Source of the DNA: Aliiglaciecola sp. CAU 1673
GTDB taxonomy: Bacteria > Pseudomonadota > Gammaproteobacteria > Enterobacterales > Alteromonadaceae
Assembly: GCF_029223185.1 (NCBI RefSeq)
Contig: NZ_JARHUG010000001.1
Coordinates: 310,001-374,000, forward strand
Length of the DNA stretch: 64,000 nt
Direction: 5' to 3'
The stretch's first letter is position 1, and each line of letters opens with the position of its first letter. A program made the translations under genes and the position numbers. This document shows, in pieces, positions 7,529 to 16,394 of this stretch. Below the pieces are notes generated by a model. That model saw only the letters and a program-made list of their open reading frames with translations, did no database searches and had not been told where the DNA came from.

Positions 7529-8191
7529 ATGGCCATTGCACTGAATGTTTCGGGACTGACCCACCGCATTGATATCGGTAAGGCGCAGCCATTGGCGCTG
7601 CTGGAAAACCTGAGCCTGGAAATTAGCGCCGCTTCACAGGTGGCCATTGTCGGCGCGTCGGGCTGTGGCAAAACCACTTTGCTGAGTTTACTGGCGGGAC
7701 TGGAGCCGCTGCAAAGGGGTGAGCTGCGCTTTACTTTTAATCATCAGCCACTGAGTGTTGGCGACCTTGCCCGCCATAGCGGTTTTGTATTCCAGCAGTT
7801 TCATTTAATTCCTGAGCTCGATGCCCTTAACAATGTGGCGCTGCCCCTTAAACTTCGCGGCGACCGGCAGGCGCTGGATAAAGCCGGCCATTGGCTGGAG
7901 CGGGTGGGGCTTTGGGAGCGGCGGACGTTCACTGTGGCCAAGCTAAGTGGCGGCGAGCAGCAGCGGGTAGCCATTGCCCGGGCGCTGGTGACCCGGCCCG
8001 GCATCGTCTTTGCTGATGAGCCGACCGGCAATCTGGATGAGCAAACGGCGGCGCAGGTGAGCCGCTTGATGCAGGACTGTTGCCGTGAACAGCAATCCAG
8101 CCTGGTGATGATCACCCATAACCCGGCACTGGCCGCGCAGTTGGATAGGGTCTATCGCCTGCAAAACGGGAGATTAACGCCATGTCGTTAG
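7529..8191 (+). CDS. ABC transporter ATP-binding protein, LolD/MacB type
   Basis: 220-residue ATPase. Walker A GASGCGKT at residues 42-49, Q-loop FQQFHLIPEL near 88-97, signature LSGGEQQ at 139-145, Walker B IVFADE at 159-164 followed by the D-loop, and switch His197 (MITHNP). The LolD/FtsE-like spacing and the FtsX-type permease next to it place it among the mechanotransmission (type VII) ABC systems, which drive work in the periplasm rather than classical transport. ATG 7529 is preferred to the frame start at 7508. It overlaps the permease gene by 10 bases. Confidence 0.92.
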   Translation: MAIALNVSGLTHRIDIGKAQPLALLENLSLEISAASQVAIVGASGCGKTTLLSLLAGLEPLQRGELRFTFNHQPLSVGDLARHSGFVFQQFHLIPELDALNNVALPLKLRGDRQALDKAGHWLERVGLWERRTFTVAKLSGGEQQRVAIARALVTRPGIVFADEPTGNLDEQTAAQVSRLMQDCCREQQSSLVMITHNPALAAQLDRVYRLQNGRLTPCR

Positions 8192-10767
8192 CACAGATGG
8201 AGTCGGGCCAAGCCACCCAAACATCGCCATCCGCCAATCAGGGGGTAAAGCGCCAGCTGCTTGGCCTGACCCTGGCCTTTTTAATCCGCCAGACCCGGCA
8301 AAAACAGAATCTGGTGCAGCTGCTGACGTTGGCGCTGCTGTTCTTTTACCTGAGTTTTATCACTTTGGTGGGTAGCGGCGCCCAGCAATTTTTACAGGCT
8401 AATCTTCAGGAGCTGCTGGGGGCGGACTCGGTGCTGCATAGCTTTCGGCCCTTGCCACAGGAGTCCCTTAGCAAGCTGCAAGCAAACGTCACCAAGCTCA
8501 GTGAAACCCGAAGTATTGAGCTAAGCCTGACCCACAAGCCGGCCGGTTCGGCGGACAAGCCCTTGGCCCAATGGACCCAGCTTAAGCTGGTGGATAACCA
8601 TTATCCGGTGCATGGACAGGTGCAGATCAGTACCAGTCGCTCTTTGCTGGCGAAGCCCATTGCCAGTGGCCCCGCGCTTGGGGAAATCTGGCTGGAGCCC
8701 AGGCTGGCCTCGGCCCTTGGCATAAATCTGGGGGATACGCTGATGCTTGGTGATAGCAGGCTACGCTTTTCGGCCTTGCTGCTGGGCGAACCCGACCGTT
8801 TACTGGAAGGCCATTCCAGTGAAATGCGCGCTATGGTGACGAGGGCCAGTCTCGAGGGATTTCTGCAGGTTAAGGCCCTTAAGGCAAAAGACCATCGCTA
8901 TTTAATTGCCCATGACCCTCAAGCCCTGGAAGCCCTTAAAGCCGTCACCCGGCAGCACAGCGATTTTTCCCTGATCAGCCAGGCCCTGGGCAATCATCCC
9001 CTGGCCGGGCTTTGGCAGCGGGTGGAGAAATTTACCGGGTTGGTTACCGTGCTGTTAGTGGTACTGGGCGCCATTATTCTTACCCTTAGCAACCAGAGCG
9101 TGATGGCGCCCATAAGGCGTTTTTGCGCCATTTGCCTGGCCAATGGCATGGCCAGGCGTCACTGCTATTTACTGGCCGTTACCGGCAGTGCTTTTATGTT
9201 GCTGATTAGCCTGGTGCCCAGTGTGCTGTTAGCGGTGATGGCGGCAGAGGTTAGCGAGTCACTGCTAGGTGCATTGGGCGTGGATCTTCGCCTTGACTGG
9301 CAGGTGGGCGCCTTGTTAAAGGCCTTACTGATGGCCGGATTGCTGTTTCTGTGTCTGACCCTGCCGGCCTGGCTACGGGTGGCGCTAACGCCAACCCGAA
9401 GCCTGTTAAATCTGTCTCACCAGCCCAAGGGGCTTGGGGCGCTGTCCATCGCTTTGCCGCTTGTGGCGGTAGCCGCTTTGGTACTGTGGTATTCCGACAA
9501 CTGGTCCTTGACCACCTTTTTGCTTACCACCCTTGTGGCTTGTTTGGCACTTTTGGTGCTTTTAACCTGGGTCGTACTCGGTCTTGGCAAATGGACCTTA
9601 ACCAGCCGCGCCCATTTGCTGGGCTTTGCGCTGTACCTGATGCAAAAACGTATCTGGGTGAAAGGCGCGCAGATAATTGCCCTGGGCCTGAGTTTGACCC
9701 TGCTATTACTATGCGCGCGCATCAGCCAGGATGTCACCGATGTGCTGGAGCAACTGTCTTATCGCGATCAGGGCAACCTTATCGTCAGCCGGGTGGACGA
9801 GGTACAAAAGCAGGCTCTGACAGAACTTGCACAGCGTCACCAGGGGAAGGTCAATCCGCTGTTTGCCTATCAATACGCCCAGCTTACCCATATCAATGCC
9901 GTCCCCTTGAAGGATACCGGCCTGTCGCCCAGTGAATCGTTGTCGCACGTGGCAAGGCCTGTCCGGTTGCACTGGCGCGATAAGGTGCCAGGCAATAACC
10001 GTCTGCAATCGGGCCAGTGGCAAGCCGGGGGCAATAACACCGACAGCGCCAAGAGCTGGCCGGTCTCGGTGGAGCAGGAAGTCTTTGAAGACCTGGGACT
10101 TCATCTTGGCGATACCCTGAGCATGCAGTTAGGCGAACAACAAGTGCAGCTGCAAGTGGCCTCTACCCATAACTTTGTGGCGGGAGGGAGTTTGGTAACC
10201 TTCTGGTTTGTGCGCCAGGCCGACTCCCCCGTTAAAGGGGCCGATGTCTGGTATATGGGCGATATGGACCTTAGCGAAGCGGCCCTGGCGTCATTGGGTG
10301 AGCTATGGCAAAGCCATCCAGGTATGCGCCTGGTGCCGGTAGAGACCTTGCTCAGCAAAACCCGTTTGTACCTGAATATACTGGTGGGGCTGGTGCTTAC
10401 TCTTAGCCTGTTTATGGCGTTACTTAGCAACCTGCTGATGGCCGCCGCCATCCAGTTGCATATGCAGCAAGATGCCACCCGCAATGCCCTGATTCTAAGC
10501 TTTGGCCTGGCCAATAAAGCACGGTTGAAATTGATTGCCTATGAATGGGGCATTATCACCTTGCTGCCGGCCATCGCCGCCACCGCCTGTGTGTATTTCT
10601 CCATGCAGGCCTTCTATACCCATGAGCTGGGTATGCCCTATCAGGCCAATTTCTGGATATTGAGCCTGGAGGCGACATTGATGGCCCTGGGTATTGCTTC
10701 TGCAGGTATGTGGATGACCAGACGCCAGCTTAAGCAGCCGGTACGACAATTATTCAGCGAACAATAG
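8182..10767 (+). CDS. FtsX/MacB-type ABC permease, long form
   Basis: 861 residues. A first membrane span near residues 48-68 is followed by a large periplasmic domain (about 70-275), then a bundle of spans from about 280 to 510 (LVTVLLVVLGAIILTLS; LISLVPSVLLAVMAAE; ALLMAGLLFLCLTL), a second periplasmic domain of about 220 residues and three final spans (LNILVGLVLTLSLFMALLSNLLMAA onward). This is the duplicated FtsX architecture seen in YbbP/LolCE-related permeases. It partners the ATPase upstream and probably the FG-GAP protein nine bases downstream. The substrate is unknown; lipoprotein, lipid or peptide handling are the options suggested by the family. Confidence 0.88.
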   Translation: MSLAQMESGQATQTSPSANQGVKRQLLGLTLAFLIRQTRQKQNLVQLLTLALLFFYLSFITLVGSGAQQFLQANLQELLGADSVLHSFRPLPQESLSKLQANVTKLSETRSIELSLTHKPAGSADKPLAQWTQLKLVDNHYPVHGQVQISTSRSLLAKPIASGPALGEIWLEPRLASALGINLGDTLMLGDSRLRFSALLLGEPDRLLEGHSSEMRAMVTRASLEGFLQVKALKAKDHRYLIAHDPQALEALKAVTRQHSDFSLISQALGNHPLAGLWQRVEKFTGLVTVLLVVLGAIILTLSNQSVMAPIRRFCAICLANGMARRHCYLLAVTGSAFMLLISLVPSVLLAVMAAEVSESLLGALGVDLRLDWQVGALLKALLMAGLLFLCLTLPAWLRVALTPTRSLLNLSHQPKGLGALSIALPLVAVAALVLWYSDNWSLTTFLLTTLVACLALLVLLTWVVLGLGKWTLTSRAHLLGFALYLMQKRIWVKGAQIIALGLSLTLLLLCARISQDVTDVLEQLSYRDQGNLIVSRVDEVQKQALTELAQRHQGKVNPLFAYQYAQLTHINAVPLKDTGLSPSESLSHVARPVRLHWRDKVPGNNRLQSGQWQAGGNNTDSAKSWPVSVEQEVFEDLGLHLGDTLSMQLGEQQVQLQVASTHNFVAGGSLVTFWFVRQADSPVKGADVWYMGDMDLSEAALASLGELWQSHPGMRLVPVETLLSKTRLYLNILVGLVLTLSLFMALLSNLLMAAAIQLHMQQDATRNALILSFGLANKARLKLIAYEWGIITLLPAIAATACVYFSMQAFYTHELGMPYQANFWILSLEATLMALGIASAGMWMTRRQLKQPVRQLFSEQ

Positions 10768-10775
10768 GACAAACA

Positions 10776-12155
10776 ATGAAGTGGTTATGGAAGGGATTGC
10801 TAGGTGTTGGCGGCTGCGTGCTGGTGTCTTGTGCAAGCGCCAACATGCTGGTCAGCGCCAAGCCCCTGGTGTGGGTACAGGAAAATCAGCAAAGCCGGTT
10901 GCTACTGCCCGAGAAGGAGCAGTTATTGATACTGGATCAGACGATGCATGGCTTTACCCCTGTTAGCAGCATCAACACCCGGGACAAGGGTATTGTCGCC
11001 ATGGCAATGGCCCGGCTGGGGCCGGTTTCTAAGCCAGTGTTTGTGGCTGAACGGGGGATTTTAACCTTAAAGAATGGCATTCCTGAGGTATTGGTTGCCA
11101 TCGAGCACCTCTATCAGGGGCTTGCCGACTATGGCTTGGGCACCTCAATGCAGCACATCGAGTTTGTTTTTGAGCTAAACGGAGATGGCTTGAGTGACTT
11201 TATCCTGCCCGGCTTTGGCACCCTTAAGCTGGCGCTGCAAAAGCCCGGAGGCCAATTTACAATACAGGAGCTGGCCTTGTCGCAACACCGTCAATTAGCG
11301 TTGCTGCGCAATGAAAGTCCGAGCCTGACTCTCTCACTGCCCCATGGGTTTACTCCTTTGGGTGCCGATGGCGGATTCCTGTTTGCCTATGGCGGGCAAC
11401 TCTGGACGTTGACGGCAAAGGCAAATAAGGACGGGCAGTCCTGGCAGGTTGAGCCTTTTCCATCTGTGTTAGATGGCCCCGGTAAGCATAACCGCTTTGC
11501 CAGGTTGGCCGATATGAACGGCGATGGGCTGACGGACTTGTTGGTGCAAGTCAGCGCAGAAGGGGAAAACGACAGTAAAGGTTTGCATCTTTATCTTGGA
11601 CAGCGAGACAGCCTGGGGCAATTTGGTTTGGCGCCAAAGCCCGGCGGCGCTATCTCTGCCGAGGGCGAACTGGTGGACTTTGATCTTGGCGATTTTAACG
11701 GCGACGGCAAATTGGATCTGTATACCCTTAGCGCCGATCTGGGAATAGGCAGTGTGTTATCGGTGCTGGGCGGCAGTGGTATGGATATGCAGATCCAGAT
11801 CTACCTGCAAGGCCAACAGGGGCAATTCACGCCGGCGACATCGGCCAGCCAATCCACCGAGTTTGCCTTTGATACGCAGAATATGCATTTTGGCACCCGG
11901 ATCGTCGCCGCGCCATTTCGAGACGTTGGCCAGGCTGATCTGCTGTATCTGTCCGACGGCCAGACCCTGAAGTTGGCCCATGGAGACCGCAAAAATGGCC
12001 TCAGGGGTAAGGGCCAGAAGGTGGCAAGTAGCCAGGCCAAGCAGGGCGACTGGTTTGTGGCCCTGGACGCTGATCAAGACGGCGTTTGGGAGTTGTATAT
12101 CAAAGCTTATGAGGATGGTCGGCTGCAACGTCTCAGACAAATCACAAGCCAATAA
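10776..12155 (+). CDS. FG-GAP/VCBS-repeat exported protein in ABC operon
   Basis: 459 residues with a signal sequence (GLLGVGGCVLVSCASANMLVSA); LVSC could be a lipobox, so it may be a lipoprotein with Cys19. At least three calcium-binding DxNxDG-like loops are visible: ELNGDGLSDF, DMNGDGLTDLL and DFNGDGKLDLYTL, plus a divergent DADQDGVWELY near the end. Such FG-GAP repeats build a beta-propeller that usually binds proteins or sugars. It starts nine bases after the permease stop, so it is co-transcribed and is a plausible periplasmic partner of that ABC system. The pairing with an FtsX-type transporter is unusual to my knowledge. Confidence 0.82.
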   Translation: MKWLWKGLLGVGGCVLVSCASANMLVSAKPLVWVQENQQSRLLLPEKEQLLILDQTMHGFTPVSSINTRDKGIVAMAMARLGPVSKPVFVAERGILTLKNGIPEVLVAIEHLYQGLADYGLGTSMQHIEFVFELNGDGLSDFILPGFGTLKLALQKPGGQFTIQELALSQHRQLALLRNESPSLTLSLPHGFTPLGADGGFLFAYGGQLWTLTAKANKDGQSWQVEPFPSVLDGPGKHNRFARLADMNGDGLTDLLVQVSAEGENDSKGLHLYLGQRDSLGQFGLAPKPGGAISAEGELVDFDLGDFNGDGKLDLYTLSADLGIGSVLSVLGGSGMDMQIQIYLQGQQGQFTPATSASQSTEFAFDTQNMHFGTRIVAAPFRDVGQADLLYLSDGQTLKLAHGDRKNGLRGKGQKVASSQAKQGDWFVALDADQDGVWELYIKAYEDGRLQRLRQITSQ

Positions 12156-12200
12156 GCTGGTGTCCGCCACTGGCTAGCAGCTCAATGCATCCATGTTTTA

Positions 12201-13745
12201 TTAGTCTAACCGGCGCTGGCCCTTTTCCTTATGAGCCTTTTGCAGCGCCTGCAACTGCACAAGCTGCCCGGCACTTAGCTGGATGCGCGTGAGCATATCT
12301 TGCAGGCTGTTGTATGGCCCGTTCTGTTGTCTGTCTTCCAGCAAGTGGTTGATGTTTTTCTCTGAGAAGATCCCAAGTAACGTCAGTTCGGCGGCGTTGG
12401 CGCTATTGAGGTTGACCGCGAGGGAATGCTTGTTACCGCCCCAGGGGGCTGAAGCGATGGCGGTCTTCTCCTGCAATAGCCAAAGGGGCGCGCCCAGCCC
12501 AGCATGCAGTGTGACCTTGGCCGCTGTCAGTGCTTCGGACTGGCGTTTTAAGGCCTCATCTGCCTGACGATAAAGGGGAATATAAGCTTCTATATCGCCG
12601 CTGGCGCCTGCGGACAGCATGGACTCAAACAGGGATTGGTATTCGTTAGTGATGGTTGTGCCATAGGTGGTGGCTACAAAAGAATGCTGGGCTGCCTGGC
12701 CATAAGCAGCATCTGTGTCTGCCAGGCGCTGCAACAGTGCAAGATATTCACTGTCAGCGCCGTCACCTGACCATTTCAATCCTTGAAGTGCCTTAAACAG
12801 CAAGCTGAAATGGGCTTTGGCTTTGGGCAGCCAGTTAGGATCGCTCGGGTCCAAGGCAGATAATTCGGGACTGACAGCGAGACGGTAGAATAAGGTGGCA
12901 AGCACCCCTTCGGATGAGAGCATGGCCTGGCCGTTTTTAAGCTTGGACGGATAAAATTGGGAAGAGAGAATTTGCTGCCAATAAGCCTGCTTGTCATCGC
13001 TGGCTAAGGGGCTGTGTTTTTCATGCACAAACACGTTGTGCTGCACGCCCCAAAGGCGGTAGCGGCCGTCTATCCTTGAGAACCAATGATTGGCAAGGGT
13101 GGGTGTTAATCGTCCCTGATTACGTGCCTGAAATTGAGGCTGCTGCATCAATACCGATGCCAGGGTTTGCAGGTGAATAGCAAAACCCTCATCAAAGGCG
13201 GTGGCATAATCGGTTACTGCAAACACATTGTGAAATGTGGCCGAAGGGGATAGCGGGTAGCCATTCATCAGTCTGCGCAGGAAAACATGTCCCATTTCAT
13301 GGGCAAATATCTCCAAAAAGGCACCTTGCTCGATGTCTTTTGTGGAGACGGTCATATCTACAAAATGCAGCTTACAAAAACTAGCCTCGCCAGAGTCGCT
13401 TTGCAGCCAAAAGCCATAACGGGCATATCCGCCATCTTCCTCAGACAGATAAAGCAAGCTGGCAGATGAGAGCCCGCCACAAGTGCGGCTGTCACCGGTC
13501 ATTTGTGCAGATAGCGCATCCAGCTCCAGAATCAGCTCGGCAAAGGGTTGGCGCAGATTATCCTGGATCTGCGCTGTCAGCGCAGAGGGTGGGGCAACCT
13601 GCAGCACCGGATACTGGCCCTTTCCGTCAGGGCCGCTGCGAGCTTCCCCTGCGTTAGCCAGTATCACCAAAGGGTGGGCGGAACCAGCAAATGCGCCAAG
13701 AGAAAGTACAGAAAGTAAGGTTAAGGTTATGAATTTCAGCAACAT
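12201..13745 (-). CDS. Secreted gluzincin-like metallopeptidase with C-terminal helix-hairpin-helix
   Basis: 514 residues with a signal peptide (LLKFITLTLLSVLSLGAFAGS). The motif FAHEMGHVFLRR puts zinc ligands at His149 and His153 with catalytic Glu150, and AFDEGFAIH supplies a likely third ligand at Glu186, the gluzincin pattern. The last ~65 residues (LNSANAAELTLLGIFSEKN... NGPYNSLQDML) match the ComEA-type helix-hairpin-helix repeat, normally a DNA- or protein-binding fold. A periplasmic or secreted peptidase with such a tail is unusual. It is convergent with the FG-GAP gene and transcribed alone. Confidence 0.8.
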   Translation of the reverse strand: MLLKFITLTLLSVLSLGAFAGSAHPLVILANAGEARSGPDGKGQYPVLQVAPPSALTAQIQDNLRQPFAELILELDALSAQMTGDSRTCGGLSSASLLYLSEEDGGYARYGFWLQSDSGEASFCKLHFVDMTVSTKDIEQGAFLEIFAHEMGHVFLRRLMNGYPLSPSATFHNVFAVTDYATAFDEGFAIHLQTLASVLMQQPQFQARNQGRLTPTLANHWFSRIDGRYRLWGVQHNVFVHEKHSPLASDDKQAYWQQILSSQFYPSKLKNGQAMLSSEGVLATLFYRLAVSPELSALDPSDPNWLPKAKAHFSLLFKALQGLKWSGDGADSEYLALLQRLADTDAAYGQAAQHSFVATTYGTTITNEYQSLFESMLSAGASGDIEAYIPLYRQADEALKRQSEALTAAKVTLHAGLGAPLWLLQEKTAIASAPWGGNKHSLAVNLNSANAAELTLLGIFSEKNINHLLEDRQQNGPYNSLQDMLTRIQLSAGQLVQLQALQKAHKEKGQRRLD

Positions 13746-13880
13746 ATTAAAATTTACCGGGCCGCAATTTGGCTACTCTAAACCTGTGTCCAGCGCTCAC
13801 GCCAGTAGCAAGCTGCAACTATTTGCAACCAGACATTACATCCAATAGGTTCGCTTTCGGAGGATTAGGGCACTACCTTA

Positions 13881-13894
13881 TGTAAGCGCTAACA
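13881..13894. promoter_or_regulatory. LacI-family operator-like palindrome
   Basis: TGTAAGCGCTAACA, a 14-base palindrome with two mismatched positions and the central CG flanked as in LacI/GalR-family operators. It lies 30 bases before the glycosidase start, where it would overlap a promoter. No LacI-type gene is in the window, so the regulator would act from elsewhere. Confidence 0.5.
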
Positions 13895-13923
13895 ATTTAT
13901 ATTTATCAGAGGTTTAACGGCTT

Positions 13924-15243
13924 ATGAGATGGGCAAAAATCAGTTGGATGTTGGCAATTTTGGGGCTGCTTGGTGTGCAGTACCCTGTTTTGGCCGGTGA
14001 ATCCATTGGCAGTAAGCAATCGGTTATCCCGGCAAAGCTCGTTAAAACAGATAATGCCTGGACTATCCTACGCAACGGCGAGCCCTACTTTATCAAAGGG
14101 GCTGGTGGTAGCCGATATTTGCAGAAGCTGGCGCAAAGTGGTGCCAATTCAGTGCGCACCTGGAGCACGGATGATGCACAGCGCATTTTGGATGAAGCCC
14201 ATCAATATGGCTTAACGGTGATGCTGGGATTACGTATGGGCAAGGAAAGGCACGGCTTTGATTACAGCGACAAAGAGGCCGTGGCCGCCCAAAAGGCACA
14301 GATCCGTGAGCAGGTATTAAAGTACAAAGACCATCCGGCCCTCCTCGTATGGGGCATAGGTAATGAGCTGGATCTTTTCTATACCAACACAAACGTCTGG
14401 TATGCAGTGGAAGAGATCGCCGCCATGATCAAGACCCTCGACCCACATCATCTGGTCACCACCGTAACAGCCGGCATCAACAAAGAGAAGGCTGCGTTGA
14501 TTACCGAGCGGGTGCCGAGCATCGATTATCTGAGTATCAATATTTACGGCGGGTTGGAGAACTTGCCTGCTGATCTGCTGGAGATAGGTTATCAAGGGCC
14601 TTATGTCGTCACAGAGTGGGGACCTACAGGTCATTGGGAAATCGCCAAAACCGATTGGGGTGCTCCGATTGAGCAAAGCAGTACCGAAAAGGCCGCCATT
14701 TACCGCAAGCGCTATGAACAGGGCATTTTAGCGGCGCCCAAGCGGGCCTTGGGCTCTTACGCATTTTTATGGGGGCAGAAGCAGGAAACCACGCCCACCT
14801 GGTACGGTGTCTTTACCGAAGCGGGTAAGCCCACTGAAGTGGTGGATACCTTGTCTTATCTTTGGCGAGGTCAATGGCCAACGCAGCGTGCGCCCTCCAT
14901 CTCGGCTTATACCCTGGGGGGTAAGTCAGCAACGCAAAGCCTGCGTGTTAAGCCTGGCCAATTGGTTAGTGTGGAATTGTCTTATACCACTGGCGATAAA
15001 GAAGAGGTTGCCATCCAGTGGGAAATTTTGCCGGAAAGCACAGATATTAAGGCCGGCGGCGATCCGGAACGTCGCCCCAAGGCCAGGGATATTGAGTTTG
15101 TCAGTGGCCATCAACCTGGCCATATGCAGTTTAAGGTGCCAGTACAGCCAGGTCCTTATCGCCTCTTTGTGTACGTGGAAAATGCTGCAGGTAAAGTAGC
15201 TAACGCCAATTTCCCATTTTTTGTGGAGCAGGCCATGGAGTAG
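13924..15243 (+). CDS. Secreted GH2/GH5-like TIM-barrel glycosidase or transglycosylase
   Basis: 439 residues with a signal peptide ending near residue 25. Residues 55-310 form a clan A TIM barrel: GANSVRTWSTDDAQRILDEA near 73-92, the acid/base Glu148 in VWGIGNELD, and the nucleophile Glu231 in YVVTEWGP. The barrel resembles the catalytic part of GH2 enzymes and beta-1,3-glucan-modifying enzymes; no full GH2 N-terminal sandwich domains are present. A C-terminal ~100-residue beta domain (VSVELSYTTGDKEEVAIQWEI) looks like a carbohydrate-binding or Ig-like module. A GAGG ribosome site precedes the ATG. A LacI-type box upstream suggests sugar-dependent control. The substrate cannot be told from sequence. 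Confidence 0.8.
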   Translation: MRWAKISWMLAILGLLGVQYPVLAGESIGSKQSVIPAKLVKTDNAWTILRNGEPYFIKGAGGSRYLQKLAQSGANSVRTWSTDDAQRILDEAHQYGLTVMLGLRMGKERHGFDYSDKEAVAAQKAQIREQVLKYKDHPALLVWGIGNELDLFYTNTNVWYAVEEIAAMIKTLDPHHLVTTVTAGINKEKAALITERVPSIDYLSINIYGGLENLPADLLEIGYQGPYVVTEWGPTGHWEIAKTDWGAPIEQSSTEKAAIYRKRYEQGILAAPKRALGSYAFLWGQKQETTPTWYGVFTEAGKPTEVVDTLSYLWRGQWPTQRAPSISAYTLGGKSATQSLRVKPGQLVSVELSYTTGDKEEVAIQWEILPESTDIKAGGDPERRPKARDIEFVSGHQPGHMQFKVPVQPGPYRLFVYVENAAGKVANANFPFFVEQAME

Positions 15244-15358
15244 GCCATAAAAAAGAACGCAAAATCGCTCTGCACAGTAGAACTGGTAGTTTTTTCTGAC
15301 TTATGAAAAACTGGTAAGACCACCTTGTTGCTATCAACAACTATTTCAAGGATCTGCC

Positions 15359-16165
15359 ATGACCCAACGGGTACTGCTGGAAAAACGCGATGCTATTGCC
15401 TATGTCACCCTAAATCGTCCGGACAAACATAATGGTCTCGATGAGGCCATGTTTGTGGAGCTGCTCGATGTCGCCAAACGCATTAAAAAGGACCGTTCCA
15501 TTCGCTGCGTTATCCTGCAAGGGGCGGGCCCGTCTTTTTGCGCCGGGCTGGATTTCGCCTCGGTGTCCAAAAAGCCTGGCATGATTGTGCGTTTCTTCTT
15601 AAAGCTACCCTGGTCCAAGGATAACAGCTTCCAGCGCCTGGCCCATTGCTGGCGTGATTTACCTATGCCGGTGATTGCGGTGGTGCACGGCAACTGCTTT
15701 GGTGGCGGTATGCAGATAGCCCTGGGTTGTGATTACCGCATCGCCACGCCCGATGCCGCCCTCTCTATTATGGAAGCCAAGTGGGGCATTATTCCGGATA
15801 TGAGCGCGACGGTGACCTTATCCCGATTGACTAGGGTGGATATCGCCCAGGAGCTGACCATGACCGGGCGCATTTTCAGTGGAGAGGAAGGTGCACAGTA
15901 TGGGCTTATCAGCAAAACGAGTGAGCAGCCGTTGGCGGCAGCCGAAGAACTGGCCAAGACCCTTTGCCAGAAAAGCCCCGATGCCGTGGCAGCGGCCAAA
16001 TACCTGTTTAAGAAAACCTGGAAAATGGATACCCGTGGAGCGCTGTTATGGGAGCGATTGGTGCAACTTCGCCTGTTGGGCCGCAAAAACCAACGTATTG
16101 CTATGCAAAATGGTTTGTCAAAAGGCAAAGATCCTAAGTCCTTTATCGACCGCACTTCTTTTTGA
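15359..16165 (+). CDS. Enoyl-CoA hydratase/isomerase (crotonase) family protein
   Basis: 268 residues. The crotonase fold is shown by IRCVILQGAGPSFCAGLDF (first oxyanion-hole strand), HGNCFGGGMQIALGCDYRIA (second oxyanion hole, CoA-binding) and EAKWGIIPDMSATVTLSRL, where classical hydratases carry one catalytic Glu. The exact acyl-CoA reaction is uncertain: the length and EAKWGIIPD element are common to broad-specificity bacterial crotonases. No other fatty-acid genes adjoin it, so it is probably a single-gene unit. Confidence 0.88.
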   Translation: MTQRVLLEKRDAIAYVTLNRPDKHNGLDEAMFVELLDVAKRIKKDRSIRCVILQGAGPSFCAGLDFASVSKKPGMIVRFFLKLPWSKDNSFQRLAHCWRDLPMPVIAVVHGNCFGGGMQIALGCDYRIATPDAALSIMEAKWGIIPDMSATVTLSRLTRVDIAQELTMTGRIFSGEEGAQYGLISKTSEQPLAAAEELAKTLCQKSPDAVAAAKYLFKKTWKMDTRGALLWERLVQLRLLGRKNQRIAMQNGLSKGKDPKSFIDRTSF

Positions 16166-16394
16166 TTCCCGCTTAAAGCATGCGGGGATAATTCTGTTTA
16201 CGACTTACTGGAGTGACGGACCTCTGTATCTCCGGTTTAATTCCAGAGAAAGGGGCCGCACCTTGTCATTCCCGTGCGTAGTAAACGGGAACACACTCGA
16301 ATGTTTTTATCGGGGACCAATCTGTCTTGTAAGGCAGACATTTTGCAGCTAAAAACATAAGGCGGAAAACTTTCGAAGAGCAGTAAATACTATT

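Noticed and set aside
9351-9935. A 194-codon plus-strand frame inside the FtsX-type permease
   Set aside because: It overlaps a clearly coding membrane-protein frame and has an Ala/Gly/Arg/Pro-rich composition typical of a shadow frame.
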